Positions 49,046-58,042 of a stretch of 64,000 nt of DNA are shown here, one piece after another (within the stretch, counting starts at the first letter, position 1; every line of letters starts with the position of its first letter). Position numbers and translations under genes: made by a program. The DNA comes from Phoronis australis (Eukaryota > Phoronida > Phoronidae). The DNA lies in the NCBI GenBank assembly GCA_002633005.1, contig NMRA01000668.1, positions 151,608 to 215,607 on the forward strand, read 5' to 3'. The notes below the pieces were generated by a model. The model worked only from the letters and a program-made list of their open reading frames with translations. It had not been told where the DNA came from and searched no databases.

Positions 49046-50206
49046 CTATCGTCCTGTCTTGCCACAACACACTGAAGTCGAGTACTCAAGCAGAGGATGT
49101 AGAAAAATTTCATTCAAAGCCTGGCGCATCTTCTTACTTCCGGTTATGCAAATGATTGGGTGTACCACACTGCACGTGTACGAGAAACGGGTTGTGATAG
49201 TGTAAGCCAAAATTCTTGAAGAAGCTGTCATCTGTAAGCAGCCAGTGACTATGCAGACAGTGTCCATGTTGATGACGATAATAAAGGGTGACCACATGAG
49301 CAAAAAAACTATGCCCATTAGGAGGCACGATTTGGCTGCTCGTATTTTGGCAAGTTGACAGTTATCTGTACCACTTGGTAAAACTGTAGAGCGCGTCTTC
49401 AGTAGTTTTTGTGCTAGAAGCGTGTTGAAAACGATAACAATGAGAACGGATGCTAGAAATATAGTCATCGAACCTAGCATCCACTTCTTGGTAAAGTTAT
49501 ATGCGCCAAAACAGAAAGCCTGGTAGAACACGGCACCTGCATGTACAGCTTCAAAGGTGGGTATCGATGCAACGAACAAAGGGAATCCCAGAACACTTGC
49601 TGCACTTAGTGCTGTGATAAATTTCTTAGAAATATACTTCTTGTAACGGTATTCGAATCTTGAGAAACGAATGTAGCGGTCGAAGCTGAGTAACGCTGTT
49701 GAAAAAACCGGTAGAATTGTAGTCAGTGTTTGCATAATCAGTATGAAGACGCAGGTGCTAGCTGAAACAGTCGTCGGCACACGGAGAAACTGGCGCGGTG
49801 CGAAAACCACCAGTGGGCACTTGATACAGCCGACGAAGAAATGGCTAGCATTGACGGCAAGGACGAATGGGTTTCTTGTGATATCAGCCTTAATTTTCTG
49901 CGCAACCAGAATGGCGCCGTTGAGTAAGACCGCGGTGATACCCACAAGCAAAACCATGGCTGACAATAATATTGGATCTCTTATTAACAAGAAAGATCTT
50001 GTCGAGTTAAGGTCCAAAGTCGTGGTAAGGTTGTTTATCGCGTCCATTTGGCCCTCGCGCACCAGTGTAGTTGCGGCAGCTAGTGTTATGTTTAAGTCCT
50101 GTCGAATCGATCTCAACTCGTTTAAACAACGTTTACTAAGTGGTGTCGTCGTACTTTTTAGTTTCCTCAAGGTGTTGTACAGAACAAGAAAATCCACGAA
50201 TCTCAT
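49046..50206 (-). CDS. Rhodopsin-family GPCR, copy C, intact
   Basis: A single uninterrupted frame of 386 codons. Predicted TM segments (residues): TM1 78-103 (LLNGAIL), TM2 113-135, TM3 148-175, TM4 196-217, TM5 243-266, TM6 290-313, TM7 333-354. DRY is at 176-178, and Cys152 and Cys232 could form the TM3-ECL2 disulphide. Derived features: no TM2 aspartate (VNASHFFVG), no TM4 tryptophan, no TM5 proline, LLMWSPF in TM6, and HPIICI in place of NPxxY. Sequons at residues 59 and 67 fit an extracellular N-terminus. An upstream ATG at 50206 gives 53 extra residues; Met54 (50047) is the likelier true start because copy A is open only from the equivalent Met. Intronless, tandem with two paralogues; ligand unknown. 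Confidence 0.9.
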   Translation of the reverse strand: MRFVDFLVLYNTLRKLKSTTTPLSKRCLNELRSIRQDLNITLAAATTLVREGQMDAINNLTTTLDLNSTRSFLLIRDPILLSAMVLLVGITAVLLNGAILVAQKIKADITRNPFVLAVNASHFFVGCIKCPLVVFAPRQFLRVPTTVSASTCVFILIMQTLTTILPVFSTALLSFDRYIRFSRFEYRYKKYISKKFITALSAASVLGFPLFVASIPTFEAVHAGAVFYQAFCFGAYNFTKKWMLGSMTIFLASVLIVIVFNTLLAQKLLKTRSTVLPSGTDNCQLAKIRAAKSCLLMGIVFLLMWSPFIIVINMDTVCIVTGCLQMTASSRILAYTITTRFSYTCSVVHPIICITGSKKMRQALNEIFLHPLLEYSTSVCCGKTGR

Positions 50207-50499
50207 TGGTGGACAGTGTTACTGAATGAAATTACCTGATTGTTTTGATTACTTTACCTAGCATGCAATTGATGCACCCAACGTCTAGTGAAAATGTGCA
50301 CCATGACAACGCGGAGCCTACTGTAATAAAATTATCCGTAGAAACAAGTCCATTGCACATCATCGTTTCTTGCCACCGCGTATATAAGCATTCAGTTCAC
50401 TTTCGAACTACAAATAAACCATTTGAAACTGTTTCGTTGAAAGTTAAAGGTCGGGATGAGAAAGTCAGGCAGATGCGGGAACATGACTTGTCACAGATA

Positions 50500-53050
50500 T
50501 TTTGAAACTTTGCTTATTTTTTATGGTGTACAGAATAAGCACGAGTGGCTACGTGATTAATTAAGAGTTTTTCAAGTTAGCTATTTTCGTTACTATTTGA
50601 ACCCACCTGAGTCAAGCTGTGTAACTGGTGTAAATGTCCTTCATTCGATTGTTATTACTTTTACGGCGCAAAATCACTCAGATAAGTGAAATTCTACATG
50701 CAAAATCAAAGCCTCTGTGAGTACACAATTGTAAAAGAGGCCTGGAAAACGAATAACAGACTAAATTGCAATACTAAACAGGGTTTCTTCGTAAAGATCT
50801 TTACTTTCTTCTTATATCAAAGCATATATTTATTTAGTTTCCAATTTCAAAAAGTAATCTGTCAACTGCTTGTCACTTCGTCGATTTTTCTCATGCAGGA
50901 CAGAGCACGCATTTAATATTACAATACATAAAGGTGGCACATTTCTCTTATATGGAACATGACCTTTTACCTAAAACGACTTCAAGTAACTGATTGAGAG
51001 CGCGTGCATGCGTTCATCATAAGTGGGAGGGAGATTAGAAACTTTGTGGTAACCAGATAGTTTTTTGCGTATTTTAAAAACATAGGATTTTGTGATTTTT
51101 TCGGAAATTTCATCACAAGGGAAAGTGAATTTCTCTGTACTAGACGTTGCGAGATGGTACTCAAGTTTCGATATTTTTGACGAGCTTTTGCGTTCCAAGC
51201 CCCTTTAATACATTCGTTGACTAAGACCTCTGGGTCCTGCATGTTTTGATTGAAACCACCCACTTGATAATATCGGTCATCCTGTTCGCCATTACTGCCA
51301 CATTCCTATTAGAAGACCAATCCCTTAAGATGTCAACAATGTCGTTAATTTTGCCAGTGCTCTAAATCTGAGTCGCATTAAAATTCTTGCGGCTTCTGCG
51401 TAGAACGCTACATGTACAGTGACAGTAATACGGTATCAAAACGATAAAAAATGTCGGTCTCAATATGTCTGCTTGACCTCTAGTAACGTTAAGCGGTTCC
51501 GGGAAAGTATATTAAAACGAGACAATAAAAACTTCTATATGGTTGAATAGTTATTGATAACTACAACTTTTAAGTTCCGAAAACTGGTCATTTAAAGGTG
51601 TAGCAATTTGTTGTTGGTCATCAGATGGCGCACCGGTTTACCGAGTCGTCGTTACACACCCGCGCTGTGGAATGAGTATCCCGATTGATTGATCGGCCAG
51701 TCGGGATACAGTCGTGTCGTTATGAAATTGAGAGTTGCAAACCACTGTTTACTTAATACAGCTCTTTTATTGTCTGCTTTCATCATGAAAGATCACGTAA
51801 TCTCGTAATTCTGTTGTGAACTGCACGCCTGACTCTAATCGATATATTATTTGCAAACAACTTCAATAAATGTGAAGCAGATGTGTTTGGTATGAAACAC
51901 TTTCACCAAAAAAAAAACTTCGAAAGGAGAAAACGGTTGACTTTCAGAGAAATTACTCTTAACTTTCACCTCTCGATTCCTTTGTGTGAATAGCTCTGAC
52001 CAGCTTAACCACAGTATTGGGTACCAACACAAAAGGCGTGCTTGACAAGTTTTATTGAGCGTAATTTAAATTAAGATTGTCATAGTGGAAATTTCTTAAT
52101 TTTTACACTACAGGAGAATGGTACACAGTGTTAAATCTGAATCTTCTGATGAACACGTTGTTCTCAACTAAAACGCAGTTCCAAGTCAATATTTTAGGGT
52201 GGGCCCAAGCGTGTAAGTTTTAAAAATACATTTTCGGCGACTTATTGAAAGCATGGAAAACGTATAATGGCTATTGCTGTTTCCATAGGAGTGTCTTCGC
52301 CAACCTCCACTGAGCAGTTTTTGAAGCAACGTTTCAGCCAGTTGTTTTTACAATCATGGCTGGGACTTCCTTTTTACTGACTTAAAGGACTGGAACATAG
52401 ATTTGATGAAGCGTGAGTGGATAGAAGTGTATACATGTGTATGAAAATTATTTTTTACTTTCGTAATCATAAGTCTTTGTAATCTTAACAACATTATTTA
52501 ATTTTTGTATTTGGGTAAAAGAATTGTATACAGATTTCTTTTTATGTATTTGTGTAAAATAATCGTATATAGATTTCTTTGTATTTTTAACACAGATATA
52601 ATGCCTCTTGGCGCTTTCTGGGTTACGTAATGTCATTGTATCGAAGATTTCGTAATAAACATTATAAAAAATGAAGCGTTGCAGGTTCGGGTGATAATGG
52701 ACCAAAATATTCTAACCGTGATTATAAAATATCACTACCACATTGTGAATTCGAGATGTACACGAAAATACTATGTAGGGCTATGGATGGCATTGGTTCA
52801 GATTGGTTTAGATCAGATGTACCGCAGTAAACCACTACCAGATCCAGAATTTCAAAAAGGGGTGATTGCAGTGGTAACTATCCGACAGGGAAAGGCTATG
52901 ACATATTTTCGAAGCAGTGTAGGGACGGGTGCACAAGCATTCCAAATCATCTATGCAAGCAACTGACCAAGGAACGTGGACTGACTTTGTTAATTTTGAT
53001 TGAAGAGTTTGCTACGGATTTTGAATTACACACTATAAAAAAGTCAAATT
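50500..53050. other. Flank of duplication copy C, non-coding
   Basis: Shared with copy B; no gene. It contains a two-unit 39-bp tandem repeat at 52507-52584 and the inverted repeat at 51676-51709 that marks the site where copy B has a P-like element. Confidence 0.45.
52507..52584. repeat. Two-unit 39-bp tandem repeat
   Basis: Units at 52507 and 52546 both read GTATTTG followed by GTAAAA and ATAGATTTCTTT-like ends. Confidence 0.75.
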
Positions 53051-53140
53051 ATTTTAAGTACGTGAAGTTAAAGGCGAGCAACCATTTTCATGTCCTTTTT
53101 AGCAAAATTAAGTTACGTTGATAATCCCAGACATATTTTT

Positions 53141-53455
53141 CCGCGCCCTAACACTGGTCGAGTTTTTTATTAGTCTTCAATTTACGGTTTTCACGTGTAC
53201 AAAGAAGTTTGGATGCCTTTTGAGGCCTGAGAACATCTGTACCGGAAAGATACAATGCAATCCCGCTGACAAGTAGAACGCTGCGTCTGTTTTCAAAGCC
53301 CAGACCATAGTGGGACCGATTCCTCACAAGAGCAGCAAAACTTTTGAGTTCTTTTTCAATCGCGGCGTAAGTTTGAAGTGTACAGTGTACTGACATAACG
53401 GTGAGGCTCGTGGTTTACAAACTCGGGGCAGTCGGATATTTCATTGGAGACGTTA
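53141..53455 (+). mobile_element. P-like element fragment (distal half)
   Basis: Matches the reverse complement of 58340-58560 (CTAACACTGGTCGAGTTTTT and AATGCAATCCCGCTGACAAG) and also 44827-44905 (CATAACGGTGAGGCTCGTGG, GGAGACGTTA). It is cut off by a MITE starting at 53456. The minus strand is open for 82 codons from 53396 to 53148 and ends KKLDQC; the same C-terminal peptide with substitutions can be read at the matching place in the 58043-59923 copy. Confidence 0.7.
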
Positions 53456-53715
53456 CATGCGGGCACCCAGCCTTTAATACGGGGGGCTCGGATCTCCGAC
53501 GATATGGATCTAAAGCCGACAAAATAAAGCCGAAGGACTAAGAAAAAAAAGAGCAAAAAAAAAAAACAAAAAACAACGGGGTACCACACCCAGAGCAGCG
53601 AATTATGCGTTTACACCAATTTAGAGGACTTTTTGTCCCGTTTTCACGGAGTTTTTTGTTTTCCTGAGGTGGACCTTTTTGTCCATTTCGTCAAATAGTG
53701 GGCTCGTTCGAGCCA
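53456..53715 (-). mobile_element. GC-rich-ended MITE, inverted copy
   Basis: Reverse-complement matches to 26331-26549 run from CATGCGGGCACCCAGCC to GGGCTCGTTCGAGCC. It interrupts the P-like fragment immediately to its left. An A-rich run lies near 53550. Confidence 0.7.
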
Positions 53716-53736
53716 GTGTTTACATACCAGAACACT

Positions 53737-54054
53737 ATGGCATCTCAGTCGACGTCAAGGCAACGTGCAGGCATCGCAGAACCTATTGCCGACCTGCTCC
53801 TCACACCAGCAGATGTAATCTCCAGATTGCGAGAATCGCTTACAGATGCCGAGATTGTACAACAGCAGGAGAGATGGGCAACAAAGCGCCTCAGAGAGCG
53901 AGGATGGCAATACGGAGATGCAGCAAAAACTCGTACCAGGGGAAAAGATCGAAGAGTGTGTAACCAGCAGGAACTTGATTGCATCTCCAAATTTACATTG
54001 CGTGCGATACTGGAAGGAGAAGGGCCAGAGAATATTCCGGTGCCTACCCTCTGA
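53737..54054 (+). CDS. Unassigned ORF, 105 codons
   Basis: From the ATG at 53737 the frame begins MASQSTSRQRAGIAEPIADL and includes DVISRLRESLTDAEIVQQQE, an amphipathic, probably helical stretch, ending in TGA at 54054. GC content and composition are more protein-like than in the flanks. A second frame (53846-54328) overlaps, and a CAGAAA repeat follows the stop. It may be an exon of a transposon or host gene; not recognised. Confidence 0.35.
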   Translation: MASQSTSRQRAGIAEPIADLLLTPADVISRLRESLTDAEIVQQQERWATKRLRERGWQYGDAAKTRTRGKDRRVCNQQELDCISKFTLRAILEGEGPENIPVPTL

Positions 54055-54057
54055 CGT

Positions 54058-54088
54058 CACCACAGAAACAGAAACAGAAACAGAAATA
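54058..54088. repeat. CAGAAA hexamer repeat
   Basis: Four to five perfect or near-perfect CAGAAA units directly after the unassigned ORF. Confidence 0.8.
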
Positions 54089-54334
54089 GTAAACAACCTC
54101 ACCAGGAAGCATATGCTTTTAGTCAAATTTTCTGCAAAATTCCACAATTTTACTCAGAAAAGATACACGTTTTCTGAAAATAGAAACATTGCAGATTTTA
54201 AATTTCTAGTCAACACAAATCTGCTTTCACATGAACATGTTTTCTTTTACTATTATTTAGCAAAGCAACACTGTTGCAGGAAACATAAAACATTATCAGC
54301 ATGGCCAAATTTCATTTCACGTAAATAATCATGA

Positions 54335-55425
54335 ACAGATCTCAAAATCATTTTCAAAATGTCCTTTTTTATTTTACACGGCTTTTGAGATAAAAATCAA
54401 ATATTTCATAAAAATAATAAATTAAGACCATATTTTTGATGGTATCTTATTCAAAAACAATCCTGTTTAATCTGAAGAACAAGGTCGATAGCATAGTGTC
54501 TGTTTCATTTAGGTCTGATAAGCTATTTTTTAGATACCATTTTGGTAAAATTTTTCATCAGTCATAACCATAAAGTAGAACAATACCTCTTAACCTGGAA
54601 GCGATCAAGATTAATATCGAAATTAAGTGCAGCATGAACAGCTAAACCATTAATAGGTAGACCAATTTAGATTTTAAATTCACCGCTTAAAAATCGAAGT
54701 GATGTGAGATTCGATTGCCAATCACAAAAGAAAGGCGCGATGTTGTAAGTTTCAAAATAACAAACCGAAACTTCTTAGTCAGAGCATCACTTTCCAAATC
54801 ACAGTGAAGACAGGATATACACAAAATAATAAAAATGTAATTCTGGTTAAAATCCCTTCGTAGAGCCGACATAGACGAAAGCAAAAAGGAAATATTCGCA
54901 GGCTGTATAAGGTTCTGAATATGTCCAAAAGAACTAGGTACCATAATGCTCAGTACTGTCACACAGCACAAAATAAAATTTAATTAGGGCTGCCATGCAT
55001 TACTAACACCAGTGTATGACGCAGGAAGAACTTCATACAGAAACTTGCATGCCTATCATATATTTATGAAATAACAATAAATTATCCACAAAAATACTAC
55101 AGAGTACAACTATACGTCTATTATATATTCATGAAATAACAATAAAATATCTACAAAAATACTACAACTATACGGAAGGGCATACACAGTCTGTTTGGAT
55201 TAATAATAATACCACAAAATATACAACACCACATACACAAATCAGGTAACCAACTTAGTCTACAAAATATGATTGCCAGTAAGCAGACCTAGGTCTCCAC
55301 CAACAAAATGAATTTGTTCAACGAATATTCTGTAGCGAATCGGAAAGACGAATATCATCTGTGTCTGCGATGTCAGGAAACCATGGACTCGCATCTACTC
55401 AGTAAATGCATTTATCCCAGGGTAG
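54335..55425. other. AT-rich non-coding stretch
   Basis: No supported gene; it contains the tandem duplicate at 55054-55175. Confidence 0.4.
55054..55175. repeat. Two-unit tandem duplicate, about 60 bp
   Basis: Both units read TATATATT-ATGAAATAACAATAAA-ATCTACAAAAATACTACA-ACAACTATACG with small differences. Confidence 0.8.
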
Positions 55426-55537
55426 TTCAATAGCGGATTTGCAGCGACGCCAAATTGAAATTAGGTTAAAATGGTGCATTGTGGGTGCTGTGGTCAGGAT
55501 TCCGAAAGCGGCCATAGTAACAAGCATAATACGCGGT

Positions 55538-56635
55538 ATGAGCGCGAAGAAAATTTACGGCGGATACACTTGTTGTGTTCCTGGCTGCTTCAAAAACAAC
55601 AAGAGAGGTAAAAACCTGAGTTTGTATGTGTTCCCTGCAAACCAAGAACTTCGTGAAAAATGGATAAACAACATTAGGAGACCTGGGAGTAAGGGGAAAT
55701 TTAGCGCATTCAAACGAACGCGGGGCCATCTAGTAGGCAACACGTAGCCCCTCGGTTGGCCATGTAGGGGCTACAATACTTCCATTCGCTTTCTGTACTC
55801 ATTTCGTTACTCCAGTGTATTTTAAACGGGCCGTGACCGGATTTGGGTTACCGATTTCGAGTTTTCACCTCGTCAAAAATACACTCTACACTTAAAACTA
55901 TCATTTAAAAAACGCTTACTTTCATCATTGGTCCTTTCTACTTCTATACATATCTTTAATGAAGCTTAGTTGTGACAATTAAGTTGACTTTGGCGAAGAA
56001 TTACAACTCCACTTTTTTGGTTGCCGTTAATTTTATCACCGCGTGCGCGATAACTACAAAGCATGTCAACTGAATCCCGTGAGTTAGGCGCAAGGTTAGA
56101 CTGAGCGAAGCGCGTGACGCTAGCGCGCGACACTTGTAAAATAGCATGAGAAGGTATCGGGTGAAACTTGTAAGATGTGTGTCCCTTGGACTTTTTATTC
56201 GTCAACATGCGTAATTTCACGTAACTTCCTCAAAATGGCACCCGGTAACCGTGACTGAGAGAAACTCGAACAAACCGCGACAGATTTTCATCGATTCGTT
56301 CAAGTTTTGCTGACTAAATTGTATCCAGAGTCGTGGTATGTGTTAATTATAACTCCGTGTTCCTATATGTATGCCGGGTTCATTTGATTTTATTTGCTGT
56401 ATTTTGAAATGAGTAACTTTTTGTGAGGATGTACTATCGCCCCTGAATGCCTGCGGCATCCAGTGCGATGTAATTGCCTAGGGGCCATCGTGTGTGCAGC
56501 GAACATTTTCCTGGTGGAAAAAAGACTTATGAGAACAACATTCCGACGGAGTTTCCACTTAAAATTAACGTCTCTAGCATATCCACGACGAAAGCTACAA
56601 AAGTTAAGCAACCTAAGAACTCTCAACTTGTCTGA
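55538..56635 (+). pseudogene. THAP-domain protein, split by a transposon
   Basis: From the ATG at 55538 the frame gives YTCCVPGC (first two zinc cysteines), the LYVFP segment, ELREKW with the conserved Trp, and then breaks at 55730. After the nested insertion, the frame resumes at 56490 with VCSEHF (third Cys and His), GGKKTYENNIPTEF and a basic tail, ending in TGA at 56633-56635. Every invariant THAP position I can check is present. THAP domains bind specific DNA, including P-element ends. Here the domain has no catalytic partner. A second frame (to 56798) overlaps the end and may be the original continuation. Confidence 0.75.
55731..56480. mobile_element. 750-bp nested DNA transposon
   Basis: GGGGCCATC lies at 55722-55730 and again at 56481-56489, and removing the insert plus one copy restores the THAP frame exactly. 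The ends TAGTAGGCAAC and GTAATTGCCTA share a TAGGCAA inverted motif. A hairpin GTAGCCCCT / AGGGGCTAC sits at the left end. Target duplication of 8-9 bp suggests a hAT- or P-type element; no transposase inside. Confidence 0.75.
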
Positions 56636-56939
56636 AATAGGAGGAGATTTCGAAATCAACGCCGATAACCCCAATACTGAACACGGCGACAGTCGTGCTC
56701 TCGGTCACACGGTCACTGATCATAGCTACGCTGTGTTTACAAACGAGAGAGAGGACTTGCTTGGTATTATAAAGCAAAAAATGAAACATGGATTTTAGTT
56801 TGCAAATCACTCCAAATGCACACACTATCCAGCCTGCTCAAGACATGCCTGACCACAAGCTATCCCATGAGCCTTCGCGAAGGAAGTAACTCGCACATGC
56901 GCAATGCGTAGTTCGTCTGCGCTGCAAATCCGCTATTGT

Positions 56940-57395
56940 TAGCGTATTGCCATTCAACAAATTATTATGCAATTATTGAAAAGTCAAACCATAGACTAGC
57001 CGATATTACAATGACCTATGGGTCACCAAGCACTTCAACTGAGTTTGAACAATTATGATCAGAACGTGTTTTAATAACGAAATTTTAGGAAGTTTGTTAG
57101 GTAACGAAATGAAAAGTTCTAAGATCTTGGAATCGCCTTAAATTAATAATCAGACACTACTGGTAAAATGAGATAATTTATACGACTTAACGTGCAGAAT
57201 TACCCCCCCTGATGTTACAGTAACACGCTTTAAAAACTTGGCGCAATCATATGCATATTGTTTACTTGAATAGCTCGGGTGCCAGAGGCAAACAACCCTA
57301 CCTAACCGGCTCACAACAATTGTTAGACTGACTGACTTCGCACCAAAATGAGCAATAAATACACTGAACTAGTAAAAACGAAATAACGAAAAAAC
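56940..57395. other. Non-coding stretch
   Basis: Between the THAP-only element and the exon-like frame; nothing supported. Confidence 0.35.
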
Positions 57396-57398
57396 AGT

Positions 57399-57614
57399 TT
57401 ACGCCTTTCTTGCTCTGGCCGTGGAAGCCCCCGAGCGCGGATTTCGTTTGATGAAACTGCACTCGCTACCGGGCCGAGAAGCGTACAAGCTAAAATGTAA
57501 CGATCCTGAAGGTGTGACTATCTCGTCGATCACTACGTCCGCCCATCTGACGTCATGCAGCTCGACCACTGCCTGCACTTTCTTGCTGCACTTAAACTCC
57601 GCCAAAGTAGCCGT
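57399..57614 (-). CDS. Candidate coding exon, unknown gene
   Basis: On the minus strand, ATTTTCAAATAG precedes a 71-codon frame ending in TAA, in phase 0. The region is CpG-rich against AT-rich flanks, and the peptide (KVQAVVELHDVRWADVVIDE, then a basic tail) looks real. It sits in the transposon island, so it could belong to an element. Not recognised. Confidence 0.4.
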   Translation of the reverse strand, partial: TATLAEFKCSKKVQAVVELHDVRWADVVIDEIVTPSGSLHFSLYASRPGSECSFIKRNPRSGASTARARKA

Positions 57615-57674
57615 CTATTTGAAAATCATCACACCGGAAAACAAACTTTCATCAAATCACTACCGTAATTAATG

Positions 57675-58040
57675 AGCGGGTAATATAGTTTCAAAAGTTA
57701 TGCCAACGTAACGGAACGTTCTATATTATGCGATACTAATCGACCAGATTCTTTTCAAAGACCTTTAAAACACATGTTTTGTTTTTGAAAACTTTTAGAA
57801 CAGAATGAACTAAACAAGTCGAAAAGCGTAGATAAGTATTAATACGCGCTCAGGACCAGAGCCGAAGTACTTTGAACAGCGCCTCAACAAACAACAAATT
57901 CTTAAGTATAACGTATGGTTTTTCAGCATTTTTCGTCACGAATTCGTATAAGAAATCAAAAGTCACCTCCGACTAAAACTTGAAGAGTTGTATTTTGTAA
58001 CTGAAAACAACAAGGCTGAAGTAATAAAGTTTTATGACCG
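57675..58040. other. Non-coding stretch
   Basis: AT-rich; nothing seen. Confidence 0.35.
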
Positions 58041-58042
58041 GT

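Larger units (their letters stand above)
47860..53050. repeat. Segmental duplication, copy C, main part
   Basis: Collinear with copy B from 39228 onward and containing the intact receptor. Similarity stops near 53050, at the edge of the transposon island, and resumes at about 60905. Confidence 0.8.
55428..56938 (+). mobile_element. P-like element encoding only a THAP module, with nested insertion
   Basis: CAATAGCGGATTTGCAGCG at 55428 is an exact inverted match to the right end at 56920-56938. The left 100 bp also resemble the left end of the 43738 element (GCATTGTGG). Excluding the nested 750-bp insertion and one 9-bp target copy, the original element was about 750 bp. That is far too short for a full transposase but enough for a THAP domain of roughly 110 codons. 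Its TIR differs from the 43738 and 58043 elements at several positions, so it is a separate subfamily. Confidence 0.75.
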
